This document shows positions 37,706 through 47,167 of a stretch of 64,000 nucleotides of DNA, piece by piece. Where the stretch lies: positions 558,001 through 622,000 of the forward strand of contig NZ_CP097843.1 of assembly GCF_023611505.1 (NCBI RefSeq), read 5' to 3'. Origin of the DNA: Streptococcus oralis. Lineage in GTDB: Bacteria > Bacillota > Bacilli > Lactobacillales > Streptococcaceae. Positions within the stretch are counted from its first letter, which is position 1; every line of letters begins with the position of its first letter. The notes beneath the pieces are model-generated. The model did not search any database and was not told the origin of the DNA. It worked only from the letters and a program-made list of their open reading frames with translations. A program made the translations under genes and the position numbers.

Positions 37706-38133
37706 AATAAAGTTATGTAGATTTGTTGTGATTCTGTTTGCTGGCTTCAAAAAAGAAGATGGACCGCGAACAATTTTCTGCTAACTTTGCAATCAGCGTA
37801 GTTTTAAAGAGCTAAGATACGTTTGAAGAAAGTCGCTAAATATGCTATACTAAAGGGGATTGGTGGATTTTTATAGAACGATTCACTCAGAAAAAATAAG
37901 AAATTAATCTAACAAAAATAGATCGTCTTTCAGAGACTTTTATGTCATTTCTCAGATGAAAATGCTTGGAAATCAAGGGATTTGTTTTGAGAATTGGTTT
38001 ATTCTTATGCTTTATCAAGGTGTATCTCTAGGAGACTTCTCCCGTATTATCGCTTGTTCCATAGGAAATATGCACATCTTGAAAATTGGAACTGACTACA
38101 ATGAAAAATTGAATGCTAAGGAGATAGAGGGAA
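37706..38133 (+). other. asp1 upstream region without a convincing gene
   Basis: About 430 bases with no recognised product. A promoter lies at 37823-37851. A 71-codon frame (37956-38171) overlaps the asp1 start but has no ribosome site and no family resemblance. Neighbouring frames carry fragments such as LLPYYRLFHRKYAHLE interrupted by stops, so decayed coding sequence is likely. In canonical loci secY2 ends just here; no SecY-like helices are visible. Confidence 0.6.
37823..37851 (+). promoter_or_regulatory. promoter upstream of asp1-asp2-asp3
   Basis: TTGAAG, 17 bases, TGC-TATACT (extended -10). It gives the asp genes their own promoter with a leader of about 275 bases. Confidence 0.7.
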
Positions 38134-39726
38134 ATGTTTTACTTTGTACCATCTTGGTATTGTCAAGGTAGGAAATGGTATTCAACTGCTTTGCCTTTTT
38201 ATTGTTCATCAAAACAGATGATGTTTGATGATACCATGAACTTATTACAGATGTTTCAATCTGCTGGTAAGGATAGTAGAATTCTAGTGTTGAACTATTC
38301 GCCCCATATTCGAATCCTCTGTTATCAGGAGAAAATCGAGCCAGCTGGTATGTGGAATCTGTTTGATAGTCTACAAAGTTTGACAGATGTTTTGCCCCGA
38401 AAGCTCGGTTTGGATGATTTGAAATGGCCACAGGGAGCGGAATTCTTTTATACTCCCTTTCTTGTAGATGTTTATTTAAATCAGAACCACTATGCCCAGA
38501 TTAATTTTTCTCAGACTGGCAATATTTTCGATATTATCTATTTTAAAAATAATCAGATGGATCACCGTTTGGTCTTTGATGATCGAGGCATAGTTTCTAG
38601 TGTGATTTATTTTGAAAATAATCAGCCAGACCATCAAGATTATCTGAATCCACAAGGTCAGTGGCAGTTTAGGGAATTCTTGACAAGAGATAATCATCAA
38701 GTGCTTGTCAATCCTGAAGTCCAAGAAGCATTCGCAAAGGATGTTTATAGTGATATTGAGGAGCTAATCAAGGAAAAACTGGACCAGTATTTATCTTCTG
38801 CCCTAACAAGAGATGATATGCTCATTGTTTCAGCAGATCCTCAACATAACCATCTTTTCCACAAGGCTAAGAGGCATTACAATCTTGCCTTCTCTTTCTT
38901 TGCTGAACGCTACCCAATTGAGAACAGAGAAGAAATCCTAGAGAATTTGCAAGGTACACCATTCTTTATTGTTGATAGTTTCAGTAAGGTTCAAAAGATG
39001 TATGAACTGATCGGCAAAGCCCAGCTTCCCCCTTATTATGAGGTGGCTCCTTATGACATTCGTCTGCAGGCAGAAGAAAGCCAGCAGGAAAAGCCAGCAA
39101 CTGTCTATGTCAATGTTGATACTTTACCTGAAGAACATCTTCAAACTGTCTTTAGGACCATATTTGATATGATGCTAGAGGATGAGTGGATGAAGTTATT
39201 GATTGGAACTCAAAGTTTGGAGTCTGAAAGAGTAGTATTTATCAGACAATTTGTCAAAGAATATTTATTAAACAAGCTAGCTTTAGAAGAAAAAACATCA
39301 ATTCATGGAGGCATAAACTCCATAGATCAAAAAGCTACTTTTGATAATGAGAAGAACTTCAGAGAGCGAATGGAGTTTAGGACGTTCCACAGTTCTGCTG
39401 AAATGGCAAAAATGATGAAAGATGTTCGCGTCATCCTTGATTTGGGAAGCCCAGCAGATAAATTCACACAAATTGTTGGGATAAGTGGGGGGATACCTCA
39501 GATTAATTTATATAGTTCATCTTATGTCAAGCATGGAGAAAATGGATCGATTCTAACTGATATTTCTGACCTTAAAAATGTAGTCTTGTATTACTTGACG
39601 GATATAGAGTCTGCATATAAATGCAAGGAACATTCATCTAGTAAGATCGAGCAGTACAAAAAGGGAGAAATTATCGAAATGTGGAAAAACACAATAAAGG
39701 AATTAAAGGAAAATGAGAGAGATTAG
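38134..39726 (+). CDS. asp1: accessory Sec system protein Asp1
   Basis: A 530-residue Asp1, recognised by its start MFYFVPSWYCQGRKWY, the FDDTMNLLQMFQ segment and repeated IYFKNNQ/VIYFENNQ strands followed by DYLNPQGQWQFREF. Asp1 has a GT-B-like fold without catalysis and forms a complex with Asp2 and Asp3 that is required for export of serine-rich-repeat adhesins by SecA2/SecY2. A GAGGGAA site precedes ATG 38134. It overlaps asp2 by 14 bases. The usual upstream secY2 is missing. Confidence 0.93.
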   Translation: MFYFVPSWYCQGRKWYSTALPFYCSSKQMMFDDTMNLLQMFQSAGKDSRILVLNYSPHIRILCYQEKIEPAGMWNLFDSLQSLTDVLPRKLGLDDLKWPQGAEFFYTPFLVDVYLNQNHYAQINFSQTGNIFDIIYFKNNQMDHRLVFDDRGIVSSVIYFENNQPDHQDYLNPQGQWQFREFLTRDNHQVLVNPEVQEAFAKDVYSDIEELIKEKLDQYLSSALTRDDMLIVSADPQHNHLFHKAKRHYNLAFSFFAERYPIENREEILENLQGTPFFIVDSFSKVQKMYELIGKAQLPPYYEVAPYDIRLQAEESQQEKPATVYVNVDTLPEEHLQTVFRTIFDMMLEDEWMKLLIGTQSLESERVVFIRQFVKEYLLNKLALEEKTSIHGGINSIDQKATFDNEKNFRERMEFRTFHSSAEMAKMMKDVRVILDLGSPADKFTQIVGISGGIPQINLYSSSYVKHGENGSILTDISDLKNVVLYYLTDIESAYKCKEHSSSKIEQYKKGEIIEMWKNTIKELKENERD

Positions 39727-41275
39727 TGTTCTACAAATTGCTGATGAGAACTGGCAGGAGCAATATGATATTCCTAGTAATATAAGGTGGACATTTGTTA
39801 AGCCAGAGGGGATGGTGTCATTTGTGCCTACTGATATTGAGATGTTGAGTGGATGCAGAGAAGATAGGGCAAGGCTTGCAAAGGTTTATGACCTTATATT
39901 GGTGGATACGCTAGAACATTTCGAATACATCACTGTTCTGGATAGCCTGATTCAGCCTTATCGTTTGTTTTACCATGAACGTTGCCAGATTACTACGAAA
40001 GATTTGAAAACATTCTTGTTTCGTAAGAGAGCAGTCAAGTCGCAATTTGAAAATCCTGAGCAGATTTTGTACCGTTTTTCTCGTGCTTTTTTTTCTCAGC
40101 AAAGTGGTTCCAAGCTCAAAGTAAATCATTTAGCAGTTCATCCTTGCTTTAGTGGCCAGATTAATTATGAAGGAAGCAATTATCTCAGTTTGGCTGGAGA
40201 ATTCGGGGAGGATTATCAACCCCTAGCGAACTATCAGTATAATATTTATCTGGATGCAGATACCCCTTTGGACTTGTGGCCAGAATTTAGGATCTTAGGA
40301 GACTGCTCAGTCCGCTATATTATCAAAGGGTATCCTGTCGCGCTTTCTCCAATGCAAGAATGGATTTATGATGAAGCGGTCTATGACAAGCCTCTAGTTT
40401 TAGACACGCAGGATTCCTACTATCTAAGCATTAGTATTCAAGCTAAGGGACAAGGCATCGTGAAAATAGGTCCTCTTCATCATCGAGATTCTCATTTAGG
40501 CTATGGTGACTTGTTAGTTGGTGGGAATCGCATTATTGATAAAAATAGAGAGGAACTGATTTATTTCTTCCATCCGGGTGATTTGAAACCACCTCTCAAT
40601 GTATATTTTTCAGGTTATCGTCAAGCAGAAGGCTTTGAAGGATTCGATATGATGGCTGGTATGGGAGCTCCCTTTTTATTAATTGGAGATCCGCGTTTAG
40701 AGGGTGGTGGCTTTTATCTTGGGTCAGATGAGTTAGAGCAAAAGCTTATTCAAGTGATTCATCATTGTTTGGATGAATTAGAATTTACAGCTGATCAGCT
40801 AGTTTTGTCTGGTTTATCAATGGGGACATTTGGCGCTCTCTATTATGCTTCTAAACTAGAACCTCACACTGTTATTGTCGGTAAACCCTTGGTAAATTTA
40901 GGTGATATTGCTGTAAATGAGTCTTCCCTCCGTCCTGGCGGATTCCCAACGTCTTTGGACATCCTTTATCGTACGATGGGCAAGCCATCTGATGAAACAG
41001 CAACAAAACTAAATGAGTATTTTTGGAAATCCTTTAGAGCTGCTGATTTTTCAAGGACAAAATTTATCATAGCTTATATGTGTCAGGATGATTATGATGG
41101 CCGTGCTTATTCTGCCTTGGAGGAAGAGCTCGAAAATCGTAATGATAAGGTTAGCATGATCAGCAAGGGATTTGAGGGACGACATAATGATGATACGCAG
41201 GGTGTTGTTGGATGGTTTTTTAATCAATACATAGCACTATTAATGAATGGTTTTGAAAGGAAGTTTAATTCGTGA
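39713..41275 (+). CDS. asp2: accessory Sec system protein Asp2
   Basis: A 520-residue Asp2 with an N-terminal beta-rich region and a C-terminal alpha/beta hydrolase domain. The nucleophile elbow GLSMG puts the serine at residue 369; acidic residues at 459-460 (CQDD) and His491 (GRHND) are in the right order for the triad. In S. gordonii Asp2 O-acetylates GlcNAc on the SRR substrate and is also needed for export. The triad looks complete, so the enzyme is probably active. It overlaps asp1 and asp3 and is translationally coupled. Confidence 0.93.
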   Translation: MREISVLQIADENWQEQYDIPSNIRWTFVKPEGMVSFVPTDIEMLSGCREDRARLAKVYDLILVDTLEHFEYITVLDSLIQPYRLFYHERCQITTKDLKTFLFRKRAVKSQFENPEQILYRFSRAFFSQQSGSKLKVNHLAVHPCFSGQINYEGSNYLSLAGEFGEDYQPLANYQYNIYLDADTPLDLWPEFRILGDCSVRYIIKGYPVALSPMQEWIYDEAVYDKPLVLDTQDSYYLSISIQAKGQGIVKIGPLHHRDSHLGYGDLLVGGNRIIDKNREELIYFFHPGDLKPPLNVYFSGYRQAEGFEGFDMMAGMGAPFLLIGDPRLEGGGFYLGSDELEQKLIQVIHHCLDELEFTADQLVLSGLSMGTFGALYYASKLEPHTVIVGKPLVNLGDIAVNESSLRPGGFPTSLDILYRTMGKPSDETATKLNEYFWKSFRAADFSRTKFIIAYMCQDDYDGRAYSALEEELENRNDKVSMISKGFEGRHNDDTQGVVGWFFNQYIALLMNGFERKFNS

Positions 41276-42306
41276 GATATAAGGAGGAAGTCTATTTTGC
41301 TTATTGGGATATGCAAAGTGTATCTCAGTATTTATATGGTTCATCTGTCAGGGTCTTAGAGGATGGTCGAGTTTTATATGAGAATCAATTTATGCCGTCT
41401 GGGACAGTTATTCACGAATGGTACTCGAAAGCCAATTATCAGGATTTGAGAAATACAAGCCAACTTCCTGATTTGAAGCGGGGAGAGAAATATGTCATTG
41501 GAAGCTACCTAGAAACTCTTCCTGAGAATTCAACTTATTTAAAAGTTATCTTTATAGATTCGGCTGATGAGGAAATTTTTTCTCATAGTGTGAAACCCGA
41601 GGAGATAGCGAGTGTTTATGTGCCAACTGACACCCATCATTATAAAATTCAATTGGTCAGTGGAGGTTGTCAGAGGTTCTTGTTTGAAGGGATTTATATT
41701 GCCCAAGAAGGTGTGGCAGACTATACAGTTGCTCGTTATTGGATTTCAGATTTGCTTCATAAGGACAATGAGAAGAATACCATTTACGTTTGCTTTACAG
41801 AGCCTGATCTCAATCGGACAGGTTTTGTTCCAGAAAGAGTGCAAAAACATTTTTCAAACTTAGTGATGGTGAATTCTTCTTACAAAGATGCACTTTTATA
41901 TATGGAAAAAGATTTTTTCAGAATTTTACTTGAAAAAATTGAGGATTTGTCAGGACATTATGCTTTTGAAAAAGTGGCTTTTATTGGCTATGGGCCTATT
42001 TCAAATATTGCAGCTCTGTTTTACTCAAAACAATTTTCAACTTCCTATGCTTTAGTGACAGATAATTTTCTAGCTGAATTAGACTATCATCGCTTACTGG
42101 AACGTCATCGAAAACGAGTGAATTATCCGATTTTTAGGGATTTATTGCTATATCGATTTGATTCAACCAGAGTTAAAAAATTTGCAAGTTTAAAAATTGA
42201 AACTCAAGAATTATTCAATTTTGTCTATCTATTAAATCAGTCGGTTTTATTACAGAATATAGATTTAGAGACAACAGAAGAGTGGATGAGGAGAAATATA
42301 AACTGA
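41272..42306 (+). CDS. asp3: accessory Sec system protein Asp3
   Basis: A 344-residue Asp3 starting from GTG 41272 inside the asp2 stop (GTGA). The N-terminal part, with YWDMQSVSQYLYGSSV, FMPSGTVIHEWYS, RGEKYVIGSYLETLPENSTYL and IYIAQEG, is the conserved carbohydrate-binding-like domain. The C-terminal 160 residues are less conserved. Asp3 bridges Asp1 and Asp2. In canonical loci secA2 follows; here 330 bases of non-coding DNA and an SRR gene follow. Confidence 0.9.
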   Translation: MRYKEEVYFAYWDMQSVSQYLYGSSVRVLEDGRVLYENQFMPSGTVIHEWYSKANYQDLRNTSQLPDLKRGEKYVIGSYLETLPENSTYLKVIFIDSADEEIFSHSVKPEEIASVYVPTDTHHYKIQLVSGGCQRFLFEGIYIAQEGVADYTVARYWISDLLHKDNEKNTIYVCFTEPDLNRTGFVPERVQKHFSNLVMVNSSYKDALLYMEKDFFRILLEKIEDLSGHYAFEKVAFIGYGPISNIAALFYSKQFSTSYALVTDNFLAELDYHRLLERHRKRVNYPIFRDLLLYRFDSTRVKKFASLKIETQELFNFVYLLNQSVLLQNIDLETTEEWMRRNIN

Positions 42307-42568
42307 GAACAACTTTCTATGGATTACTTGACTAAAATTTATAGCAAATTCTAGCTAAGGTGTGATAAATTTTAGCGAAATGGGATAATAGAAAGCATCA
42401 CAGTCCGGCTCGCTATAAAAGTTTCTCACATTTTGGTTTAAAAAATTTTGGGAAATATTATGTGTGAAAAAATAATAAACTGAAACTTACATATTGTATA
42501 TAATAAAACTTATTTTTATATTGATGTGAGTAACAAAAGAAAATTAGTGTTCTTTTCCGGGTAATGCT

Positions 42569-42597
42569 TTGACAGATTGAACTTCAAACCTTATAAT
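42569..42597 (+). promoter_or_regulatory. consensus promoter of the SRR gene
   Basis: TTGACA, 17 bases, TATAAT, a perfect sigma-A consensus, 40 bases before the start codon. The rest of the 330-base gap (42307-42636) is A/T-rich with no gene. Confidence 0.85.
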
Positions 42598-42636
42598 AGT
42601 GGTGATAAATAGTTTTTTAGGAGAAAAAATAATATA

Positions 42637-45600
42637 ATGAGTAAAAAAGAAGAGTTATCAGGATTTCAACTCCTGTTATCGAAAATCAAGCGATTGGTCA
42701 ATGAGGAAGAGAATGATTATGATGTTCACTATTCTGACGTAACTGAATTGAAACCTGTTAGCAAAAAGGTGAAGGTACAAAAAGAAATGGTGAGGAAGGC
42801 CAGTGAGAGTTTTGAATTACCATTAGAGTCTGTTTCAGTTATGGAAGTTCTAGAAGCTTTTCAAGAAAAAAATAGTTTAAACATGGCTGAATTGATAAAA
42901 AATGTTAGCTTGAGTTTATCGACTAGTGCACTTGCTTCACTAAGTGAATTCATCGCAGTTTCTTATAGTGAATCTTATAGTCAAAGCATTTCTGAAAAGG
43001 GCTACTCTTTGCGCAATTCAATGTCTAATTCGTACTCGATTAGTGATTCTTTTTCGGTATCAGAATCTCTCTCTGTTTCTTCTGTTGAAGAATCTATGAG
43101 TCATAGTTTATATGTCTCTGATTCGGAAAGCTTATTGTCTAGTCAAAGTGCTAGTGTAGCAGAGTTAGAATCAATTAGTGTTTCGCAGTCCTTGTCAGTC
43201 AGAGATTTTTTGTCTGAGAGTGAAGGAACCGGCATTTTAGAATCTGAATCATTCTCTGAAAGTTCTTCTGAATTTGTATCAGAAAGCGAGAGTTACAGTG
43301 AATCAGAATCCCAACAAGATAGCGACTCCGTTTCACTCATCACATCAGATCTTGTATCCGATAGTGAAGAAACCGGCATTTTAGAATCTGAATCATTCTC
43401 TGAAAGTTCTTCTGAATTTGTATCAGAAAGCGAGAGTTACAGTGAATCAGAATCCCAACAAGATAGCGACTCCGTTTCACTCATCACATCAGATCTTGTA
43501 TCCGATAGTGAAGGAACCGGCATTTTAGAATCTGAATCATTCTCTGAAAGTTCTTCTGAATTTGTATCAGAAAGCGAGAGTTACAGTGAATCAGAATCCC
43601 AACAAGACAGTGACTCCGTTTCACTCATCACATCAGATCTTGTATCCGATAGTGAAGAAACCGGCATTTTAGAATCTGAATCATTCTCTGAAAGTTCTTC
43701 TGAATTTGTATCAGAAAGCGAGAGTTACAGTGAATCAGAATCCCAACAAGACAGCGACTCCGTTTCACTCATCACATCAGATCTTGTATCCGATAGTGAA
43801 GGAACCGGCATTTTAGAATCTGAATCATTCTCTGAAAGTTCTTCTGAATTTGTATCAGAAAGCGAGAGTTACAGTGAATCAGAATCCCAACAAGATAGCG
43901 ACTCCGTTTCACTCATCACATCAGATCTTGTATCCGATAGTGAAGAAACCGGCATTTTAGAATCTGAATCATTCTCTGAAAGTTCTTCTGAATTTGTATC
44001 AGAAAGCGAGAGTTACAGTGAATCAGAATCCCAACAAGACAGTGACTCCGTTTCACTCATCACATCAGATCTTGTATCCGATAGTGAAGAAACCGGCATT
44101 TTAGAATCTGAATCATTCTCTGAAAGTTCTTCTGAATTTGTATCAGAAAGCGAGAGTTACAGTGAATCAGAATCCCAACAAGACAGTGACTCCGTTTCAC
44201 TCATCACATCAGATCTTGTATCCGATAGTGAAGAAACCGGCATTTTAGAATCTGAATCATTCTCTGAAAGTTCTTCTGAATTTGTATCAGAAAGCGAGAG
44301 TTACAGTGAATCAGAATCCCAACAAGACAGCGACTCCGTTTCACTCATCACATCAGATCTTGTATCCGATAGTGAAGGAACCGGCATTTTAGAATCTGAA
44401 TCATTCTCTGAAAGTTCTTCTGAATTTGTATCAGAAAGCGAGAGTTACAGTGAATCAGAATCCCAACAAGACAGTGACTCCGTTTCACTCATCACATCAG
44501 ATCTTGTATCCGATAGTGAAGAAACCGGCATTTTAGAATCTGAATCATTCTCTGAAAGTTCTTCTGAATTTGTATCAGAAAGCGAGAGTTACAGTGAATC
44601 AGAATCCCAACAAGACAGTGACTCCGTTTCACTCATCACATCAGATCTTGTATCCGATAGTGAAGGAACCGGCATTTTAGAATCTGAATCATTCTCTGAA
44701 AGTTCTTCTGAATTTGTATCAGAAAGCGAGAGTTACAGTGAATCAGAATCCCAACAAGACAGCGACTCCGTTTCACTCATCACATCAGATCTTGTATCCG
44801 ATAGTGAAGGAACCGGCATTTTAGAATCTGAATCATTCTCTGAAAGTTCTTCTGAATTTGTATCAGAAAGCGAGAGTTACAGTGAATCAGAATCCCAACA
44901 AGACAGTGACTCCGTTTCACTCATCACATCAGATCTTGTATCCGATAGTGAAGAAACCGGCATTTTAGAATCTGAATCATTCTCTGAAAGTTCTTCTGAA
45001 TTTGTATCAGAAAGCGAGAGTTACAGTGAATCAGAATCCCAACAAGACAGTGACTCCGTTTCACTCATCACATCAGATCTTGTATCCGATAGTGAAGGAA
45101 CCGGCATTTTAGAATCTGAATCATTCTCTGAAAGTTCTTCTGAATTTGTATCAGAAAGCGAGAGTTACAGTGAATCAGAATCCCAACAAGACAGTGACTC
45201 CGTTTCACTCATCACATCAGATCTTGTATCCGATAGTGAAGGAACCGGCATTTTAGAATCTGAATCATTCTCTGAAAGTTCTTCTGAATTTGTATCAGAA
45301 AGCGAGAGTTACAGTGAATCAGAATCCCAACAAGACAGTGACTCCGTTTCACTCATCACATCAGATCTTGTATCCGATAGTGAAGGAACCGGCATTTTAG
45401 AATCTGAATCATTCTCTGAAAGTTCTTCTGAATTTGTATCAGAAAGCGAGAGTTACAGTGAATCAGAATCCCAACAAGACAGTGACTCCGTTTCACTCAT
45501 CACATCAGATCTTGTATCCGATAGTGAAGGAACCGGCATTTTAGAATCTGAATCATTCTCTGAAAGTTCTTCTGAATTTGTATCAGAAAGCGAGAGTTAC

Positions 45601-45942
45601 AGTGAATCAGAATCCCAACAAGATAGCGACTCCGTTTCACTCATCACATCAGATCTTGTATCCGATAGTGAAGAAACCGGCATTTTAGAATCTGAATCAT
45701 TCTCTGAAAGTTCTTCTGAGTTTGTGTATGAGACAAGTATTCAAGTAACTCAGCCATGGGGGGATTCTGAGAATGGAAATTCATGGATAGGGCAAGAGAA
45801 GGAAGGGAATATGCAAAAACCAGCTTTTCAGCAACTATCTCGTGAGTTTAAAAATGTCGTAAGTAGATTATCTGGTTTGAGCTCTATTATTCATAACAAG
45901 GGCAGAAAGAATCATTTAATAAATAATGATATTTTTAAATAA
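42637..45942 (+). CDS. serine-rich-repeat protein with no signal peptide or LPXTG
   Basis: An 1101-residue protein. Residues 1-95 are charged and helix-prone (MSKKEELSGFQLLLSKIKRL). Residues 96-195 are a Ser-rich region with YSES and SVSES patterns. Then come 17 complete tandem 48-residue repeats (43222-45669) and a partial 18th. Each unit has 18 Ser, 13-14 acidic residues and no Lys, Arg or His. The C-terminal 73 residues are non-repetitive and basic (REFKNVVSRLSGL, NKGRKNH) with no sortase motif or membrane helix. SRR adhesins of this locus type normally have a long KxYKxGKxW-like signal and an LPXTG end; neither is seen. Its place after asp3 suggests it is a GtfA/GtfB substrate or a remnant of one. 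Confidence 0.85.
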   Translation: MSKKEELSGFQLLLSKIKRLVNEEENDYDVHYSDVTELKPVSKKVKVQKEMVRKASESFELPLESVSVMEVLEAFQEKNSLNMAELIKNVSLSLSTSALASLSEFIAVSYSESYSQSISEKGYSLRNSMSNSYSISDSFSVSESLSVSSVEESMSHSLYVSDSESLLSSQSASVAELESISVSQSLSVRDFLSESEGTGILESESFSESSSEFVSESESYSESESQQDSDSVSLITSDLVSDSEETGILESESFSESSSEFVSESESYSESESQQDSDSVSLITSDLVSDSEGTGILESESFSESSSEFVSESESYSESESQQDSDSVSLITSDLVSDSEETGILESESFSESSSEFVSESESYSESESQQDSDSVSLITSDLVSDSEGTGILESESFSESSSEFVSESESYSESESQQDSDSVSLITSDLVSDSEETGILESESFSESSSEFVSESESYSESESQQDSDSVSLITSDLVSDSEETGILESESFSESSSEFVSESESYSESESQQDSDSVSLITSDLVSDSEETGILESESFSESSSEFVSESESYSESESQQDSDSVSLITSDLVSDSEGTGILESESFSESSSEFVSESESYSESESQQDSDSVSLITSDLVSDSEETGILESESFSESSSEFVSESESYSESESQQDSDSVSLITSDLVSDSEGTGILESESFSESSSEFVSESESYSESESQQDSDSVSLITSDLVSDSEGTGILESESFSESSSEFVSESESYSESESQQDSDSVSLITSDLVSDSEETGILESESFSESSSEFVSESESYSESESQQDSDSVSLITSDLVSDSEGTGILESESFSESSSEFVSESESYSESESQQDSDSVSLITSDLVSDSEGTGILESESFSESSSEFVSESESYSESESQQDSDSVSLITSDLVSDSEGTGILESESFSESSSEFVSESESYSESESQQDSDSVSLITSDLVSDSEGTGILESESFSESSSEFVSESESYSESESQQDSDSVSLITSDLVSDSEETGILESESFSESSSEFVYETSIQVTQPWGDSENGNSWIGQEKEGNMQKPAFQQLSREFKNVVSRLSGLSSIIHNKGRKNHLINNDIFK
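43222..45721 (+). repeat. 144-bp in-frame tandem array (17 full copies plus partial)
   Basis: Copies start every 144 bases from 43222 to 45670. Differences are few: GGA/GAA at the second codon (Gly/Glu, order G E G E G E E E G E G G E G G G G E) and synonymous GAT/GAC and AGC/AGT at one site. Near identity implies recent expansion or ongoing homogenisation. Confidence 0.97.
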
Positions 45943-45982
45943 TAACAATCTAATTTATAAAGAAAAAATAGAAGGAGTCGTC

Positions 45983-47158
45983 ATGATTAGAAATTTTTTG
46001 TCAAATAGTGGGAAAGGTTTAGGAACAACAGATGTTCTTTCAGTTGGTGAATTTCGTGGAGGAGTGTTGCACGGGAAAATCGACTATAAAACAGTACCAC
46101 TAGGTTTTTACGATTTACTAGGACAATCTAAACCGATCAGTTCAAGAAACTATATTGAGGATTTGAATTTGATTCAATCCATGGGCTTTAATGCCTATCG
46201 TATCTCTATCTCTTGGGCTCATCTATTTCCAACTGGAGAAGAGTTGCAGCCAAGTGAAGAAGGATTGAAATATTATGAAATAATCATTGACGAAGTTCTG
46301 AGAAAAGGCATCGAGCCAATTGTTACCCTCAGTCATTTTGATATCCCTCTTAACCTACATGAAAAATATGGTGCATGGAGAAATCGTCAGATGATTGAAC
46401 TCTTTGAGCGCTATGCAGAAGCCGTTTTCCGTTATTTTAAAGACAAGGTGAGATACTGGATTACATTCAATGAGTTTAATATTTTGCACCATTTACCATT
46501 TTTGGGGGGAGGATTATTATTTGAAAATAGTGAGAATCGTGAACAGTTAATCTGGCAAGCAGCTCATTATCAATTAGTTGCTTCTGCCCGCGTCGTTCAA
46601 TTAGGTAAAACAATCAATCCAGAGTTTCAGTTTGGTGGAATGCTTGTCGTTAGTCAAAACTATAGCCAGCAAATTGACAATGCTATGGATGCTATGGAAG
46701 CTGAAGTTAAGAATCGTAAAAACTATTTATTTACGGATGTTCAAGTTCGTGGTTATTATCCGAACCACTTCTTGCGTCGCTTGGAACGTGAGCAGATTGC
46801 TTTAGATATTTCAGATGAAGATCTTTCTATCTTAAACAGAGGAACAGTTGATTTTGTAAGTTTTAGTTATCATGCATCTAATAACTCTGAAGAAGTTTTT
46901 GCTGATAAGTATGTAGCTGAGACTAGAACTAAAAAATCAGCTAATCCAGTCGGTCTTCGTTTGGTTATGAATAGTCTATATGATCGTTACCAAAAAGCAT
47001 TGTTTGTCGTAGAAGATGAACTCGTCTTGGATGATGCAGATAACTCTGTTATGGAAGAATTGAAAACAAATATTCAAGGAATCGTTAAAGCAGTAGAGTT
47101 TGATGGTGTTGAACTTTTAGGCTATACACCTCTCAGCTGGGTGGAACTTGATTTTTAA
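45983..47158 (+). CDS. GH1-like 6-phospho-beta-glucosidase relative, truncated at both ends
   Basis: About 391 residues from ATG 45983, which has GAAGGAG upstream. The middle is clearly glycoside hydrolase family 1: YRISISWAHLFPTG, LSHFDIPLNLHEKYGAWRNR, WITFNEFN with the acid/base Glu, YFKDKVRYW, DVQVRGYYPNHF and VDFVSFSY. The N-terminal strand with the QxEGA motif is absent. The nucleophile motif ENG reads EDE (LFVVEDEL). The C-terminus stops at GYTPLSWVELDF, some 70-80 residues short, at the edge of an ISL3 remnant. It is either a decaying enzyme or a repurposed protein; activity is doubtful. Confidence 0.75.
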   Translation: MIRNFLSNSGKGLGTTDVLSVGEFRGGVLHGKIDYKTVPLGFYDLLGQSKPISSRNYIEDLNLIQSMGFNAYRISISWAHLFPTGEELQPSEEGLKYYEIIIDEVLRKGIEPIVTLSHFDIPLNLHEKYGAWRNRQMIELFERYAEAVFRYFKDKVRYWITFNEFNILHHLPFLGGGLLFENSENREQLIWQAAHYQLVASARVVQLGKTINPEFQFGGMLVVSQNYSQQIDNAMDAMEAEVKNRKNYLFTDVQVRGYYPNHFLRRLEREQIALDISDEDLSILNRGTVDFVSFSYHASNNSEEVFADKYVAETRTKKSANPVGLRLVMNSLYDRYQKALFVVEDELVLDDADNSVMEELKTNIQGIVKAVEFDGVELLGYTPLSWVELDF

Positions 47159-47167
47159 AATAAAAGT

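Noticed and set aside
37956-38171. 71-codon frame overlapping the asp1 start
   Set aside because: No ribosome site and no recognisable family; I treat it as part of a decayed region, though not with certainty.
43222-45721. Regular 144-bp repeats resembling a CRISPR or satellite array
   Set aside because: The period is a multiple of three, the frame is open throughout, changes are mostly synonymous, and there are no unique spacers. It is a coding tandem array.
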